Origin: VBOC01 sp964512655
Lineage (GTDB): Bacteria; Bacteroidota; Ignavibacteria; UBA10030; SZUA-254
Assembly (NCBI GenBank): GCA_964512655.1
Contig: CAZEJT010000005.1
Coordinates: 1 to 64,000, forward strand
Direction: 5' to 3'
DNA length: 64,000 nt
Position 1 is the stretch's first letter, and the number at the start of each line of letters is the position of its first letter. This document shows positions 44,840 through 53,544 of this stretch, piece after piece. The notes beneath the pieces are model-generated. The model was not told the DNA's origin. It saw only the letters and a list, made by a program, of their open reading frames with translations, and ran no database searches. Both the position numbers and the translations under genes were made by a program.

Positions 44840-45814
44840 ATGAAATGGCTCTTTCTCGTTCATCGGATTCAGACCTCCGGGTCGAGGGAACGGGTCAGGA
44901 TTTGGCGGTGGACCAGGAAGGTCGGCGCAGTACTCTACCGGAATTCCGTCTACGTTCTCCCCTACGCCAGAGAACGCCTTGAGGATTTCCAGTGGCTCTG
45001 CCAGCAGATCAGGGATTCCGGAGGCGAAGCATCCCTCTTCGCTGCCACGGCGACCGACGGGGGAGAAGATCGGATCCTCGAAAACCTCTTCAACGAAGCG
45101 CGCGAATCCGAGTACGAGGGCTTGATCGCCCCGCTACTGGCTTTGTCGAAACGGGTGAAGGTTGCCGGAGAGGAGGCAGGGTTCCCCGAAGACCAGTGGA
45201 AATCCCTTTCCAAAGAACTTGCCGGATGTGAAAAGACCTTTTCAGAAATCCAGCGGATCGACTTCTTCGGATCCGCACGGCAGAGAAAGGTAAAAACCAT
45301 GATCGATCAACTTCGAACCGGCATCGGCTCCGGCACCGGTGCCCGAGCAGCCGTTCCGCCGCTCAAGCGGCACGACCCGAGGACATTTCGAGGGAAGACC
45401 TGGGCGACGAGAGAACACATTCACATCGACCGGCTCTGCTCGGCATGGCTGATCCGAAAGTTTATCGATCCCAGGGCAACGTTTGTATTTGCCCCCGAAT
45501 CGAAGCTTCCGAAACAGGCGGTTCCATTTGACGTCTTCGGAGTCGAATTCAGCCATCATGGGGAGGATTGCACATTTGAGACCCTCCTCAAATCGTTCAG
45601 GATCAGGGACAAGGGCCTCACGGCGCTCGCCCAGATCGTGCACGATATCGACATGAAGGACGGTAAGTTCGGGCGAGCCGAAGCGGCCGGTCTCGATGCC
45701 GTCGTCCGCTCCCTCTCTGATACGCTCAATGACGATCATGAGGTGCTCAAGGCGGGTTCGACCATCCTCGATGGCCTTTACAAGCGGCTTTCACACGCAA
45801 AGAAAAGCTCATGA
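44840..45814 (+). CDS. chrB: Chromate resistance regulator ChrB
   Basis: This is a 324-residue two-domain protein. The N-terminal ~150 residues match the ChrB_N regulatory domain (WLFLVHRI, RIWRWTRKVGAVLYRNSVYVLP), and the C-terminal ~135 residues repeat the domain of the preceding gene (IDRLCSAWLIRKFIDP, FSHHGEDCTFETLL). ChrB in Ochrobactrum-type systems senses chromate and controls its own operon, so binding to the operator at 43108-43150 is a sensible inference. The stop overlaps the next start by four bases. Confidence 0.9.
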   Translation: MKWLFLVHRIQTSGSRERVRIWRWTRKVGAVLYRNSVYVLPYARERLEDFQWLCQQIRDSGGEASLFAATATDGGEDRILENLFNEARESEYEGLIAPLLALSKRVKVAGEEAGFPEDQWKSLSKELAGCEKTFSEIQRIDFFGSARQRKVKTMIDQLRTGIGSGTGARAAVPPLKRHDPRTFRGKTWATREHIHIDRLCSAWLIRKFIDPRATFVFAPESKLPKQAVPFDVFGVEFSHHGEDCTFETLLKSFRIRDKGLTALAQIVHDIDMKDGKFGRAEAAGLDAVVRSLSDTLNDDHEVLKAGSTILDGLYKRLSHAKKSS

Positions 45815-46803
45815 TTCCGGACGGCACCATGCTTCTTTCCAGAAAGGATGTGCAATCGCTTCTCTCGATCGAGGAGTGCATTGACGCCGTAGAGAATGTC
45901 TTCCGGCTCTCCGGGGAGGGAAAGACTGCGCCGCCCGGAATCCTCGGCGTTCGGGCACAAGGCGGCGGGTTCCACATCAAGGCGGGCCTTCTCGAAGATG
46001 ATAGGAGGTACTTTGCGGCGAAACTGAACTCAAACTTCCCGGGAAACCCCCTCCACGCAAAGCTTCCCACGATTCAGGGGGTGGTTGTGTTATGCGACGC
46101 TGAAAACGGATCCCCCCTTGCGGTCATGGACTCCATCGAGATCACAATCCTGCGCACCGGAGCGGCAACGGCGGTCGCGGCGATATACCTCAGCCGCACG
46201 GATTCGGACACCGTCACAGTCTGCGGCTGCGGCACGCAGGGAAAAATTCAACTCCTCTCCTTGCTTCGGGTGCGGCCTCTCAAACGCGCTTTCTTATTTG
46301 ACGCGGCTCCCGATCACGCGATCCGCCTCGCTGAAGAATGTTCAGCAGAAATCGCCTGCGAGCCGATCTCTACTCGCCAGCTTGCCTCGTCGCTCAGAGA
46401 AAGCCACATCTGCGTGACCTGCACGACCTCCGAGCGATTCTTTGTGAAACTCGATCACATTTCCCCGGGTACCTTCATCGCCGCCGTGGGAGCGGACAGC
46501 GAGCACAAGCAGGAAATCGACCCCGTTCTCTTTGGTTCGAGCACGATTGTCGTCGACAACCTCGACCAGTGCGCCACGATCGGCGATCTGCACCATGCGC
46601 TCGAGGCTGGAATCGTGGAGAGAAGCGGCGTCCACGCCGACCTTGGCGAAGTTGTAACGGGGAAAAAGCCCGGACGCTCATCGGACAAAGAAGTCGTGAT
46701 CTTCGACAGCACGGGCATCGCATTGGAGGATTGCGCCGCTGCGGTCCGGGTGTACAAGAAGGCATTGATCAAGGGTTCGGGCACATTAACACATTTTAAC
46801 TGA
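45811..46803 (+). CDS. Ornithine cyclodeaminase/mu-crystallin family protein
   Basis: This is a 330-residue NAD(P)-binding protein of the ornithine cyclodeaminase/alanine dehydrogenase/mu-crystallin family. It shows the substrate-side segment GGGFHIKAGLL, the TGAATAVAAIYLSR region, the Rossmann motif CGCGTQGKIQL and the VGADSEHKQEID segment after it. Members deaminate or reduce amino and imino acids; the exact substrate is not readable. Its start overlaps chrB (ATGA), so it is translated with the chromate genes although no link to chromate is known for this family. The M29 peptidase gene starts five bases after its stop. Confidence 0.88.
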   Translation: MIPDGTMLLSRKDVQSLLSIEECIDAVENVFRLSGEGKTAPPGILGVRAQGGGFHIKAGLLEDDRRYFAAKLNSNFPGNPLHAKLPTIQGVVVLCDAENGSPLAVMDSIEITILRTGAATAVAAIYLSRTDSDTVTVCGCGTQGKIQLLSLLRVRPLKRAFLFDAAPDHAIRLAEECSAEIACEPISTRQLASSLRESHICVTCTTSERFFVKLDHISPGTFIAAVGADSEHKQEIDPVLFGSSTIVVDNLDQCATIGDLHHALEAGIVERSGVHADLGEVVTGKKPGRSSDKEVVIFDSTGIALEDCAAAVRVYKKALIKGSGTLTHFN

Positions 46804-46807
46804 TACT

Positions 46808-47803
46808 ATGACAAACAATCAGCTGTACGGGGCCGCCCTCGTCGCAGTCCGGGATTGCATGGGCTTGAAGCCGGGTGAGAAGGTGCTTATCGTCTCCGAC
46901 GAACCCGAGCGGCTTATCGCGCTTGCCCTCCACCGCGTCGTCAAAGAATTGGGCAACGAAGTCCTCCTCGTCGAGATCCTCCCGCGGAAGAGCAACGGCG
47001 AGGAGCCGCCCGCGGAGGTCGCGGCCCTGATGAAGGAAATGGATGTTGTGCTTTGCCCGACCTCGAAATCGCTAACGCATACGGACGCCCGGCGGGAGGC
47101 GAGCGCGCAAGGCGTGCGGGTCGGCACTCTCCCCGGGATCACCGAGGATATCATGGTCCGGTGCCTGAATGCCGATTATCACAGAATCGCACGGCGCACA
47201 ATCGCCCTTTGCCTCTTGATGGACCAGGCGGAAGAGATGAAGGTGCGGGCGCCCGGAGGAACAGACATTGCGATGCCGAAGAAGGGGAGAAAGGCCTTCG
47301 CGAGCACCGGACTATTCCGTGAGAAGGGACAGTGGGGCAATCTTCCGACCGGCGAAGCGTTTCTGGCTCCCGTCGAAGGGGCGTCAAACGGTATCGTCGT
47401 CGTGGACGGATCGATGGCGACGATCGGAATAGCCAGAGAGCCCATACGGATCGTTGTGAGAAATGGATATGCCGAGGAAATCACAGGCGGGCGCGAGGCA
47501 GACCAGTTTATCAAGCTTCTTGCGCCGCACGGCCGGGACGCCCGTAACGTCGCTGAATTCGGCATCGGGACAAATGATAAGGCAGTCATTTCAGGCATCA
47601 TCCTCGAAGACGAAAAAGTCATGGGCACGATTCACATAGCGTTCGGCGATAACAAATCCATGGGCGGCACCGTCCGCGTTGCGAGCCATCTCGACGGTCT
47701 CGTCAAACAACCGACTGTCTGGTTCGACGATCGATGCATCATGAAGGAAGGCAAATTCACGGTCGACCTCGATTCGGACACCCCCGACCGCACAATCGCC
47801 TGA
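46808..47803 (+). CDS. M29-like leucyl aminopeptidase
   Basis: This is a 331-residue cytosolic metalloaminopeptidase of the M29 (thermophilic aminopeptidase) type. The N-terminal half contains ALVAVRDCMGLKPGEKVLIVSD; the C-terminal half has NLPTGEAFLAPVEG with a probable metal-ligand Glu, then GTIHIAFGDN and ASHLDGL with histidines in the family's metal positions. It removes N-terminal residues from peptides. It closes the chromate operon, spaced five bases from the cyclodeaminase, so amino acid release and amino acid deamination may be coupled. A GTAG repeat follows. Confidence 0.87.
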   Translation: MTNNQLYGAALVAVRDCMGLKPGEKVLIVSDEPERLIALALHRVVKELGNEVLLVEILPRKSNGEEPPAEVAALMKEMDVVLCPTSKSLTHTDARREASAQGVRVGTLPGITEDIMVRCLNADYHRIARRTIALCLLMDQAEEMKVRAPGGTDIAMPKKGRKAFASTGLFREKGQWGNLPTGEAFLAPVEGASNGIVVVDGSMATIGIAREPIRIVVRNGYAEEITGGREADQFIKLLAPHGRDARNVAEFGIGTNDKAVISGIILEDEKVMGTIHIAFGDNKSMGGTVRVASHLDGLVKQPTVWFDDRCIMKEGKFTVDLDSDTPDRTIA

Positions 47804-47835
47804 CCCTTATTGTTGTCACTCTGCGGAGCGTATCT

Positions 47836-47893
47836 TGTAGGCGCGGGCTTTAGCCCGCGTTCACGTCCACGCACCCTAAAGGGTGCGCCTACA
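47836..47893. repeat. Full GTAG palindromic element
   Basis: The outer TGTAGGCGC and GCGCCTACA are exact inverted repeats. Inner hairpins: CGCGGGC-TTTA-GCCCGCG and GCACCC-TAAA-GGGTGC. Best-preserved copy in the window, 58 bases. Confidence 0.8.
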
Positions 47894-47924
47894 GCGCCAC
47901 GCTTCCACCTGTGCCTTCCATCCA

Positions 47925-47956
47925 TTGTAAGTAGCTCGGATTATCCCTACCTTTTG
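47925..47956 (+). promoter_or_regulatory. Promoter TTG-N20-TACCTTTTG of the third kinase gene
   Basis: TTG (47925-47927), 20 bases, TACCTTTTG (47948-47956). Here the start codon lies about 58 bases downstream, so unlike two paralogues this message has a leader. Confidence 0.6.
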
Positions 47957-48013
47957 AAAACCCACACCCCCCTTCGGGGCATTTAATCATTTCTATCCTG
48001 GGCTCAACCGGCT

Positions 48014-50227
48014 GTGATCGGTCGGACCATTTCACATTACAAGATTCTGGAGAAGCTGGGCGAGGGCGGCATGGGCGCTGTCTACAGGGCCGAAGACCTC
48101 ACGCTGAAGCGCAGCGTTGCGCTCAAATTTCTTCCCCCGAACAATCAGGCAGGGGACGAAGCGCGCGAGCGCCTCCTCACGGAAGCTCGGTCGGCCTCCG
48201 TCCTGAACCACCCGAACATTTGCACGATCCATGAGGTCGCCAATGCCGACGGAGAGATGTTCATCGTCATGGAGTTCATCGAGGGGCAGAGCCTCCGACG
48301 CAGAATCGAGGCGGGTCCGCTCCCATGTCCGGATGCATTGAGAATCGCCCTCGATGTGGCAACCGGCCTCAAGGCAGCCCATGACAAAGACATCGTTCAC
48401 CGGGACATCAAACCGGAGAATATCATCATCACCGCAACGGGTGCCGCGAAGATAGCGGATTTCGGACTGGCGCAAGAGGCCGAGGCCGCACGACGACAGA
48501 ATCACGGCACCATTTCCGGCACGATTGCCTACATGTCGCCGGAGCAGTTGGAGGGAGGGCCTGTAGACCGGCGCTCCGATATCTGGTCTCTCGGTGTCGT
48601 GCTCTACGAGATGACCACCGGGCAGAGACCTTTTGGCGGCGATTACGATGAGGCGGCGATGTATTCCATCGTCCACGAGAAACACCGGCAAGCATCTTCG
48701 CTCCGGCGGGACATCCCCCCCGCGATCGAGAAGATCATCGATCGATGCCTCGAGAAGCAGTCCGCCGTCCGCTATCAGGAGACAGGGCCGCTCATTCAGG
48801 ACCTGCGACAGGCCGGGAAACCGGCGAAGGAACTCGTCGCGAACTCGCTCAAATCCATTGCAATCCTGCCTTTTAAGGATATCAGCCCCGAGCAGGATAA
48901 CCAGTACTTCAGCGACGGGCTCACCGAGGAGATCATCACAAGTCTTTCAAGGCTTAGAAACGTCAGGATTATCTCGCGCGCGTCCGTTATGCAGTACGAG
49001 CGAACGGGAAAGACGATGAAACAGATCGCTTCAGACCTCGGCGTTCAATACATTCTCGATGGAAGCGTGCGAAAGAGCGGCTCCGATCTCCGGATCGCGA
49101 CACAGCTCATCGATGCGACCCAGGATGCATACCTGTGGGCGGAGAATTACAGCGGGACGATGGGGCAGATCTTTGATTTTCAGGAAAGCGTTGCGTCCCG
49201 CATCGTGAAGGCACTAAAGATGCGACTCACTCCCGGCGAGAGAAAGAACCTGAAGCGCCGCGCGACCGAGAATACCGAAGCTTTTCAGTTGTATCTCAAG
49301 GGCCGATTCTTTTGGGGGAAGCGAAGCCAGGAGGGAATCAGGACTGCGATACGGTACTTCGAAGAGGCAATCGGGGTTGATCCGAAGTATGCCCCCGCCT
49401 GGGCCGGGATCGCCGACTCGTACAACCTGATGGGCGAGTTTGGAAGCATTCCGCGGAAGGAGATCTCTTCCAAGGCGATGGCGGCCGCCACCAAAGCCGT
49501 TGCGCTTGACAATCAGCTCGCTGAAGCCCATACCTCGCTTGGGCTGCTCCTCATGCTCGATGAATTGGATTGGGTGAACGCGGAGAAGGAATTCAAGCTC
49601 GCAATTCGCCTTAACCCGAATTATCCGACGGCGCATCACTGGTACACCGAGTGGCTGTTGTACAACGGGCGGACCGAAGAGGCGCTGCACGAAATCACAA
49701 AAGCCGAAGAACTCGATCCCCTCTCCCCTGCAATTGCGAAGGACAAAGGGCTTGCGCTCTACTACGTGCGTCAGTACGATGCCGCAATTGAGAACGCGGT
49801 GAAGGCCCTTGAGCTCGATCCCGACTTCCATCCTGCCCACCGGCTCATGTCGCTCGCCTTTCAGGAAAAGAAGATGTTTAATGAAGCGCTGGAGGAAAAC
49901 CGCCGATGGGGAGAGCAGACCGGTTATGAGATGGAAGCCGCGATCGCCGCTGCACAGATACTTGCCGTTTCGGGAAAGCGCGCGGAAGCCCTGGAGATGG
50001 TCAACAAGGTGAAACCGGAATCTCTCCCGACCGGCAACCTCGTGCGGGGAATCGGGCTCGTGTACGCCTCCCTTGGCGAGGACGACCTGGCGTTCGAATG
50101 GTTCGAGAAGAGTTTCGCATACAAAGCCGAATCCCTCGCCACCCTGAAGATCGATCCGAAGGTGGACCGGCTCCGCTCAGATCCGCGCTTTGCCGCCCTC
50201 GTGAAGAAAATCGGTCTGGGTAGTTAG
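48014..50227 (+). CDS. Ser/Thr protein kinase with TolB-like and TPR domains
   Basis: This is a 737-residue kinase without a transmembrane helix. The kinase domain (about 9-275) has LGEGGMG, Lys38, Asp131 in HRDIKPEN, DFG Asp149 and SPEQ. A TolB N-terminal/FlgO-like domain follows (about 286-410, starting SIAILPFKDISPEQDNQYFSDG), then TPR repeats (about 430-730). The same TolB-like plus TPR module is joined to a nucleotide cyclase at 62127. The start is GTG, fixed by the paralogue-wide MIG-TISHYKILEKLGEGGMG beginning. The TPRs probably recruit partners; the substrate is unknown. Confidence 0.9.
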   Translation: MIGRTISHYKILEKLGEGGMGAVYRAEDLTLKRSVALKFLPPNNQAGDEARERLLTEARSASVLNHPNICTIHEVANADGEMFIVMEFIEGQSLRRRIEAGPLPCPDALRIALDVATGLKAAHDKDIVHRDIKPENIIITATGAAKIADFGLAQEAEAARRQNHGTISGTIAYMSPEQLEGGPVDRRSDIWSLGVVLYEMTTGQRPFGGDYDEAAMYSIVHEKHRQASSLRRDIPPAIEKIIDRCLEKQSAVRYQETGPLIQDLRQAGKPAKELVANSLKSIAILPFKDISPEQDNQYFSDGLTEEIITSLSRLRNVRIISRASVMQYERTGKTMKQIASDLGVQYILDGSVRKSGSDLRIATQLIDATQDAYLWAENYSGTMGQIFDFQESVASRIVKALKMRLTPGERKNLKRRATENTEAFQLYLKGRFFWGKRSQEGIRTAIRYFEEAIGVDPKYAPAWAGIADSYNLMGEFGSIPRKEISSKAMAAATKAVALDNQLAEAHTSLGLLLMLDELDWVNAEKEFKLAIRLNPNYPTAHHWYTEWLLYNGRTEEALHEITKAEELDPLSPAIAKDKGLALYYVRQYDAAIENAVKALELDPDFHPAHRLMSLAFQEKKMFNEALEENRRWGEQTGYEMEAAIAAAQILAVSGKRAEALEMVNKVKPESLPTGNLVRGIGLVYASLGEDDLAFEWFEKSFAYKAESLATLKIDPKVDRLRSDPRFAALVKKIGLGS

Positions 50228-50286
50228 TCTATCCCCCGCCCGGTTTCTTTCAACCGCTGCCCCCGACCCCCGGATACTACTTTCTC

Positions 50287-51255
50287 TCAGAGATGCGAGT
50301 TGTAGAGCTCCTGAATCTGGGTCGGCGTCAGCGCTCGTGTGTAGATGCGCAGGTTATCCATCGCTCCGAGGAACTTGCCGTAGTCATCGGCGACTTCTTC
50401 AGTCCAGCCAATCAACAAGGGATGGCTGGAGATGTTGAACGATGAGTAGTCATCGGGCACTTCTTCCTTCAGCGCTCCATCGATGTAGAGTTGCATGCGG
50501 TGGAGGCGCCGATCGATTACGGCTGTAAAGTAGAGCCATTGCCCGATCACGTGACCTGGTGCCTCCTCAATGAGCTCATGTTGCCCCTGGCCGTCTCCGG
50601 CAGAGTATATCTGAAAATAGGGATACTGGCCATTCGCCTTCCACGTAACGAGATACTCTCGGTTTGAGAAGTAGCCGATCTGAGGAGCGCCCTTCGAGAT
50701 CACGAGCGGATAGTTGTTCGTAACGCTGTCGATCCGTATCCACATGGCAATCGAAAGCTGGTTGGCCGGGTTCAACGTGGACGTGTCCGGCACGGTGATA
50801 TAATTATTTGCCCCGTTGAAGAGATACGCGCTGTTGGGGTTTCCCCACGGATCGCTTGTGTACAATTGGTTGTCTGCATGACCATTGTTATTGTACCCGC
50901 TAGAATCTGCGGTATTTCCCTCGAACTGGAACCAGAGCACCGGCCCGGATGTGGTATCGGCGCTGCCGCCGCCACCCCACGTTACATGAATCTCCAGAGA
51001 TCCCGTGGCGGGCTGGAGCACGAGATCGGCCCGAACGGTTTCGCCCGGAATGATATCAACGTCGGTCTGTCCTGCGAAACGTACCACGTTGCCCTCATCC
51101 AACGCCTCGACCCGCAGGTTCCACCGCCCCGAGCCGACATTCTGAAAGACCCCTGTGGCGCTCTGACCTGAATCCGCTATCGTGAGCGTGAGCTCCAGGT
51201 TTGCGAAACCAGGGCGCGACAATGTCGCCACAACATGCGTGATCGACGCCGGCAC
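50287..51255 (-). CDS. LamG/concanavalin-like domain protein, main part of an interrupted lipoprotein gene
   Basis: The open part (322 residues from GTG 51255) has an N-terminal beta-sandwich domain rich in Val and Thr (VVATLSRPGFANLELTLTI) and a C-terminal LamG-like jelly roll (WFQFEGNTADSSGYNNNGHA to AMDNLRIYTRALTPTQIQELYN), a fold that usually binds glycans. The same frame continues upstream as 20 sensible codons after an in-frame TAA, then the lipobox stub at 51316-51378. So the gene is an exported glycan-binding lipoprotein now broken by one nonsense codon; whether a start at 51255 gives any product is doubtful, since it would lack export signals. Confidence 0.75.
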   Translation of the reverse strand: MPASITHVVATLSRPGFANLELTLTIADSGQSATGVFQNVGSGRWNLRVEALDEGNVVRFAGQTDVDIIPGETVRADLVLQPATGSLEIHVTWGGGGSADTTSGPVLWFQFEGNTADSSGYNNNGHADNQLYTSDPWGNPNSAYLFNGANNYITVPDTSTLNPANQLSIAMWIRIDSVTNNYPLVISKGAPQIGYFSNREYLVTWKANGQYPYFQIYSAGDGQGQHELIEEAPGHVIGQWLYFTAVIDRRLHRMQLYIDGALKEEVPDDYSSFNISSHPLLIGWTEEVADDYGKFLGAMDNLRIYTRALTPTQIQELYNSHL

Positions 51256-51315
51256 TCTTGCGAGGGAGAGTACTACCTTTCCGACAGGAGTGGGAGTTGA
51301 GATAATGTCGACGCT

Positions 51316-51378
51316 TTACTTGCAACTGAATGAGGCGAGGGCGAGTATGAAAATACTGAAGAGCAGGGTAGGTTTCAT
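51316..51378 (-). pseudogene. Signal-peptide stub of the LamG lipoprotein, ending in an in-frame TAA
   Basis: An ATG at 51378 preceded by GGAGGA encodes MKPTLLFSIFILALASFSCK, a complete lipoprotein signal with Cys19, and stops at TAA (51318-51316). After the TAA the same frame reads on as SVDIISTPTPVGKVVLSLARV into the LamG protein. A single base change separates the parts. Confidence 0.75.
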
Positions 51379-51393
51379 GATTAGTCCTCCGGT

Positions 51394-51425
51394 GAAAGGT
51401 AGACGCCTCCGATCAAAGTTATCAA
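51394..51425 (-). promoter_or_regulatory. Promoter of the LamG lipoprotein gene, TTG-N21-TACCTTTC
   Basis: On the minus strand, TTG (51425-51423), 21 bases, TACCTTTC (51401-51394), 15 bases before the ATG at 51378. It supports 51378 as the true gene start. Confidence 0.5.
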
Positions 51426-51452
51426 CAAAACCGGCCGGAAGCAAGGATGTTA

Positions 51453-53018
51453 CTACCTTTCCCGCCGGCTGCGCTTTTTGGACTGAGCGGACGCTTTTCT
51501 TGTTCGATGCGCTTCTTGCGAATCAAAAACAAAGAGACGTTGGTGGGTGGTCTCAAGCCCTTGAGATGAAAGATATTGCGTGGCGTTGGTCCCTTGACCG
51601 TGATGCTCCGCCAGCTTCTTGAGATCAATTCGCTTGAGAGTGTCAATGGTGAGTGGCCGTTTTGCATCGGTGAAGACGAGCGCAGAAATGAAGCGCCGGG
51701 CTATCTCGCTATTCAGCAGGTCAGCAAAGAAATTCGCCTCGGCCATAGACTCGCAGGGAATGAAGTAGCACGTATCATCGACCATTATCGACCTGCCGCC
51801 CGAACTTCCGATTGCTCGGAAATGAAGCTCCTTGTAAAGGCCTGAAACCGCAACTTTCGCGGGTGAGAACGAGTAGTCGCCGATGCCGAATACAGAGAAT
51901 CGTGCGCGATTCTGATAGATGGAACTCCCTCTCGTATCAAGCTGTGCCGCATGCCGAAGAAGATACCGCCACGTCTTTGGAGCGGTTCTTTGGATCTCAT
52001 CGGTCTGGTCACTGACTCGACGCTGTGTCAGAAGGACGCACCGTTTCGGTCGCAGCCTACCGTTCGCCAAATCGGACGACTTGAGGAGGGGGAAAACAAA
52101 GTCATCTTCCAGTTCGTACGGTTCACCAAGTCCGTTCACGTACGAGTCGTCATCCCTCGTGAACTCCATTACTTTAGCTGCGTCATGCTTTACTCCGGAC
52201 CGCCACTTCCGGTACTCCAACCCGTCCAGGTCGCGCAGAGCGAGATATGAATCAATATCCGAGACTAACCCTCCGGCGAACAACCCGAAAGTCTTCACAG
52301 GTTCATCAAAGGACAAGCTGGAATAGATGGTCGCGGTGGAGTCAGTTCCTCCAAGTCCCGTGTGTGTATACAGCAAGCAAGCATCCACTGATACGGAGAA
52401 CTCTGATGCGGCATCAATCATGTGAAGTGACGATGGTCCTGCTTCAATCCCGTTGAGCCATGCATGCCGGAGGACCTTACGTGCCGTTGAAGTTTTGCAC
52501 AGCATCGCAATGGTAGACCGCGTCCCCTGAAGTGCCTCAAGCAGCCTGATAAGCATCCACTCGGATATGTCGAAATTCGACTTCCCGGTTCTGGCTGCAA
52601 ATCCGGCATGTCGTTGAAAGTTGGTTTTTTCCGGCAGGTTCTTCCCTCCGATGACTGCCATTCCTGCATTCGTTATCCATGGGGGGTTACCGATGACGAG
52701 CAAGGGACCCCGTAGATCATGTAGGAAGTCGCGCCAGTTTATTGTGTAGAAGTCCCGTTGCTCAACTGTTGCCTTTGATACTCCGATCCGCGCCAGGGCT
52801 TCTTTAGAATGTTTGACGTACTCAGGATTGACGTCGAAGCCGAGATAATGCGCTGAGTTGCCAAGAAGCTCGGCGGTTGCCTCAAGAAAAGCGCCCATTC
52901 CACAGGTCGGCTCGACAACTGTGCCGACCTGCACCCTGTCCTGCTGTACGAGCTCCACGACGTGACGTGCGAGAGGCAAAGGTGTTTGAAAGTCTCCATA
53001 TTCCTTCTTTGGACTCAT
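51453..53018 (-). CDS. N6-adenine DNA methyltransferase (gamma class, TaqI-like)
   Basis: This is a 521-residue S-adenosylmethionine-dependent methyltransferase. Motif X is KEYGDFQTP (about 5-13), motif I VVEPTCGMGAF (34-44), and motif IV NPPW (111-114), which marks adenine N6 methylation. The order X-I-IV followed by a ~300-residue recognition region is the gamma-class layout of M.TaqI-type enzymes. No restriction endonuclease was recognised beside it; the only neighbour on the strand is a 75-residue unknown protein. The region is less GC-rich than the rest of the window, consistent with acquisition. It may be an orphan methyltransferase or the remnant of a restriction system. Confidence 0.85.
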   Translation of the reverse strand: MSPKKEYGDFQTPLPLARHVVELVQQDRVQVGTVVEPTCGMGAFLEATAELLGNSAHYLGFDVNPEYVKHSKEALARIGVSKATVEQRDFYTINWRDFLHDLRGPLLVIGNPPWITNAGMAVIGGKNLPEKTNFQRHAGFAARTGKSNFDISEWMLIRLLEALQGTRSTIAMLCKTSTARKVLRHAWLNGIEAGPSSLHMIDAASEFSVSVDACLLYTHTGLGGTDSTATIYSSLSFDEPVKTFGLFAGGLVSDIDSYLALRDLDGLEYRKWRSGVKHDAAKVMEFTRDDDSYVNGLGEPYELEDDFVFPLLKSSDLANGRLRPKRCVLLTQRRVSDQTDEIQRTAPKTWRYLLRHAAQLDTRGSSIYQNRARFSVFGIGDYSFSPAKVAVSGLYKELHFRAIGSSGGRSIMVDDTCYFIPCESMAEANFFADLLNSEIARRFISALVFTDAKRPLTIDTLKRIDLKKLAEHHGQGTNATQYLSSQGLETTHQRLFVFDSQEAHRTRKASAQSKKRSRRER

Positions 53019-53039
53019 ACAGGATAACTTCCCCGATGT

Positions 53040-53267
53040 TCACCAATTGATGGTGTCGAGATTTTTGATGAGTCGCTTGGAGAATTTTTCATGTTTTCTC
53101 TTTTCCTTCTCCCTGTATTTCCTGTAAGCCGCCAGGAATCCTTTGTAGAATTCTCGCTTTGTTTGACTCGCATCGATCTTCAGTGGGCCGACTTTCTGAA
53201 TTACTCCGTAGCCTTGCGCCTCGATTGAAAGATACTTCCAGTTGTCGATCTGGCGGTACGCATCCAT
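53040..53267 (-). CDS. Small hypothetical protein upstream of the methyltransferase
   Basis: This is a 75-residue, strongly basic, helical protein (KREFYKGFLAAYRKYREKEKRKHEKFSK) with no recognised family. It is 21 bases upstream of the methyltransferase on the same strand, so the two are probably one transcript. It is too small for an endonuclease; it could be a regulator or DNA-binding accessory, or a gene remnant. Confidence 0.5.
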   Translation of the reverse strand: MDAYRQIDNWKYLSIEAQGYGVIQKVGPLKIDASQTKREFYKGFLAAYRKYREKEKRKHEKFSKRLIKNLDTINW

Positions 53268-53479
53268 GGGCGGCGGTTCTCTGTGCTTTCAGTGCGTGAC
53301 ATCGTTGATGTTGACTTCTACCTGAAGCGCGCTTTGCAGTGCCTCAGTTCTTCGTACAGTATGATACAAAAAATCCGGAAAAAAGTCCGATGCAATTCGC
53401 TTCGGGTTCGCAGGGACAATAAGCCTCGTTCAGCAAAACTCGTGTAACGATCGTGTTCTGGAATGATGAAATTGCATGC

Positions 53480-53510
53480 TTGTCATTTCGTCACAAATTG
53501 CCTACTTTCG
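53480..53510 (+). promoter_or_regulatory. Promoter TTG-N20-TACTTTCG
   Basis: TTG (53480-53482), 20 bases, TACTTTCG (53503-53510), 34 bases before the DUF2911 gene. The rest of 53268-53479 shows no gene. Confidence 0.5.
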
Positions 53511-53544
53511 ATTACCTCATATTCACAACCTTTACATCACTGCC

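Noticed and set aside
53040..53267. The 75-residue frame as a restriction endonuclease
   Set aside because: Too short and without a PD-(D/E)XK or HNH pattern.
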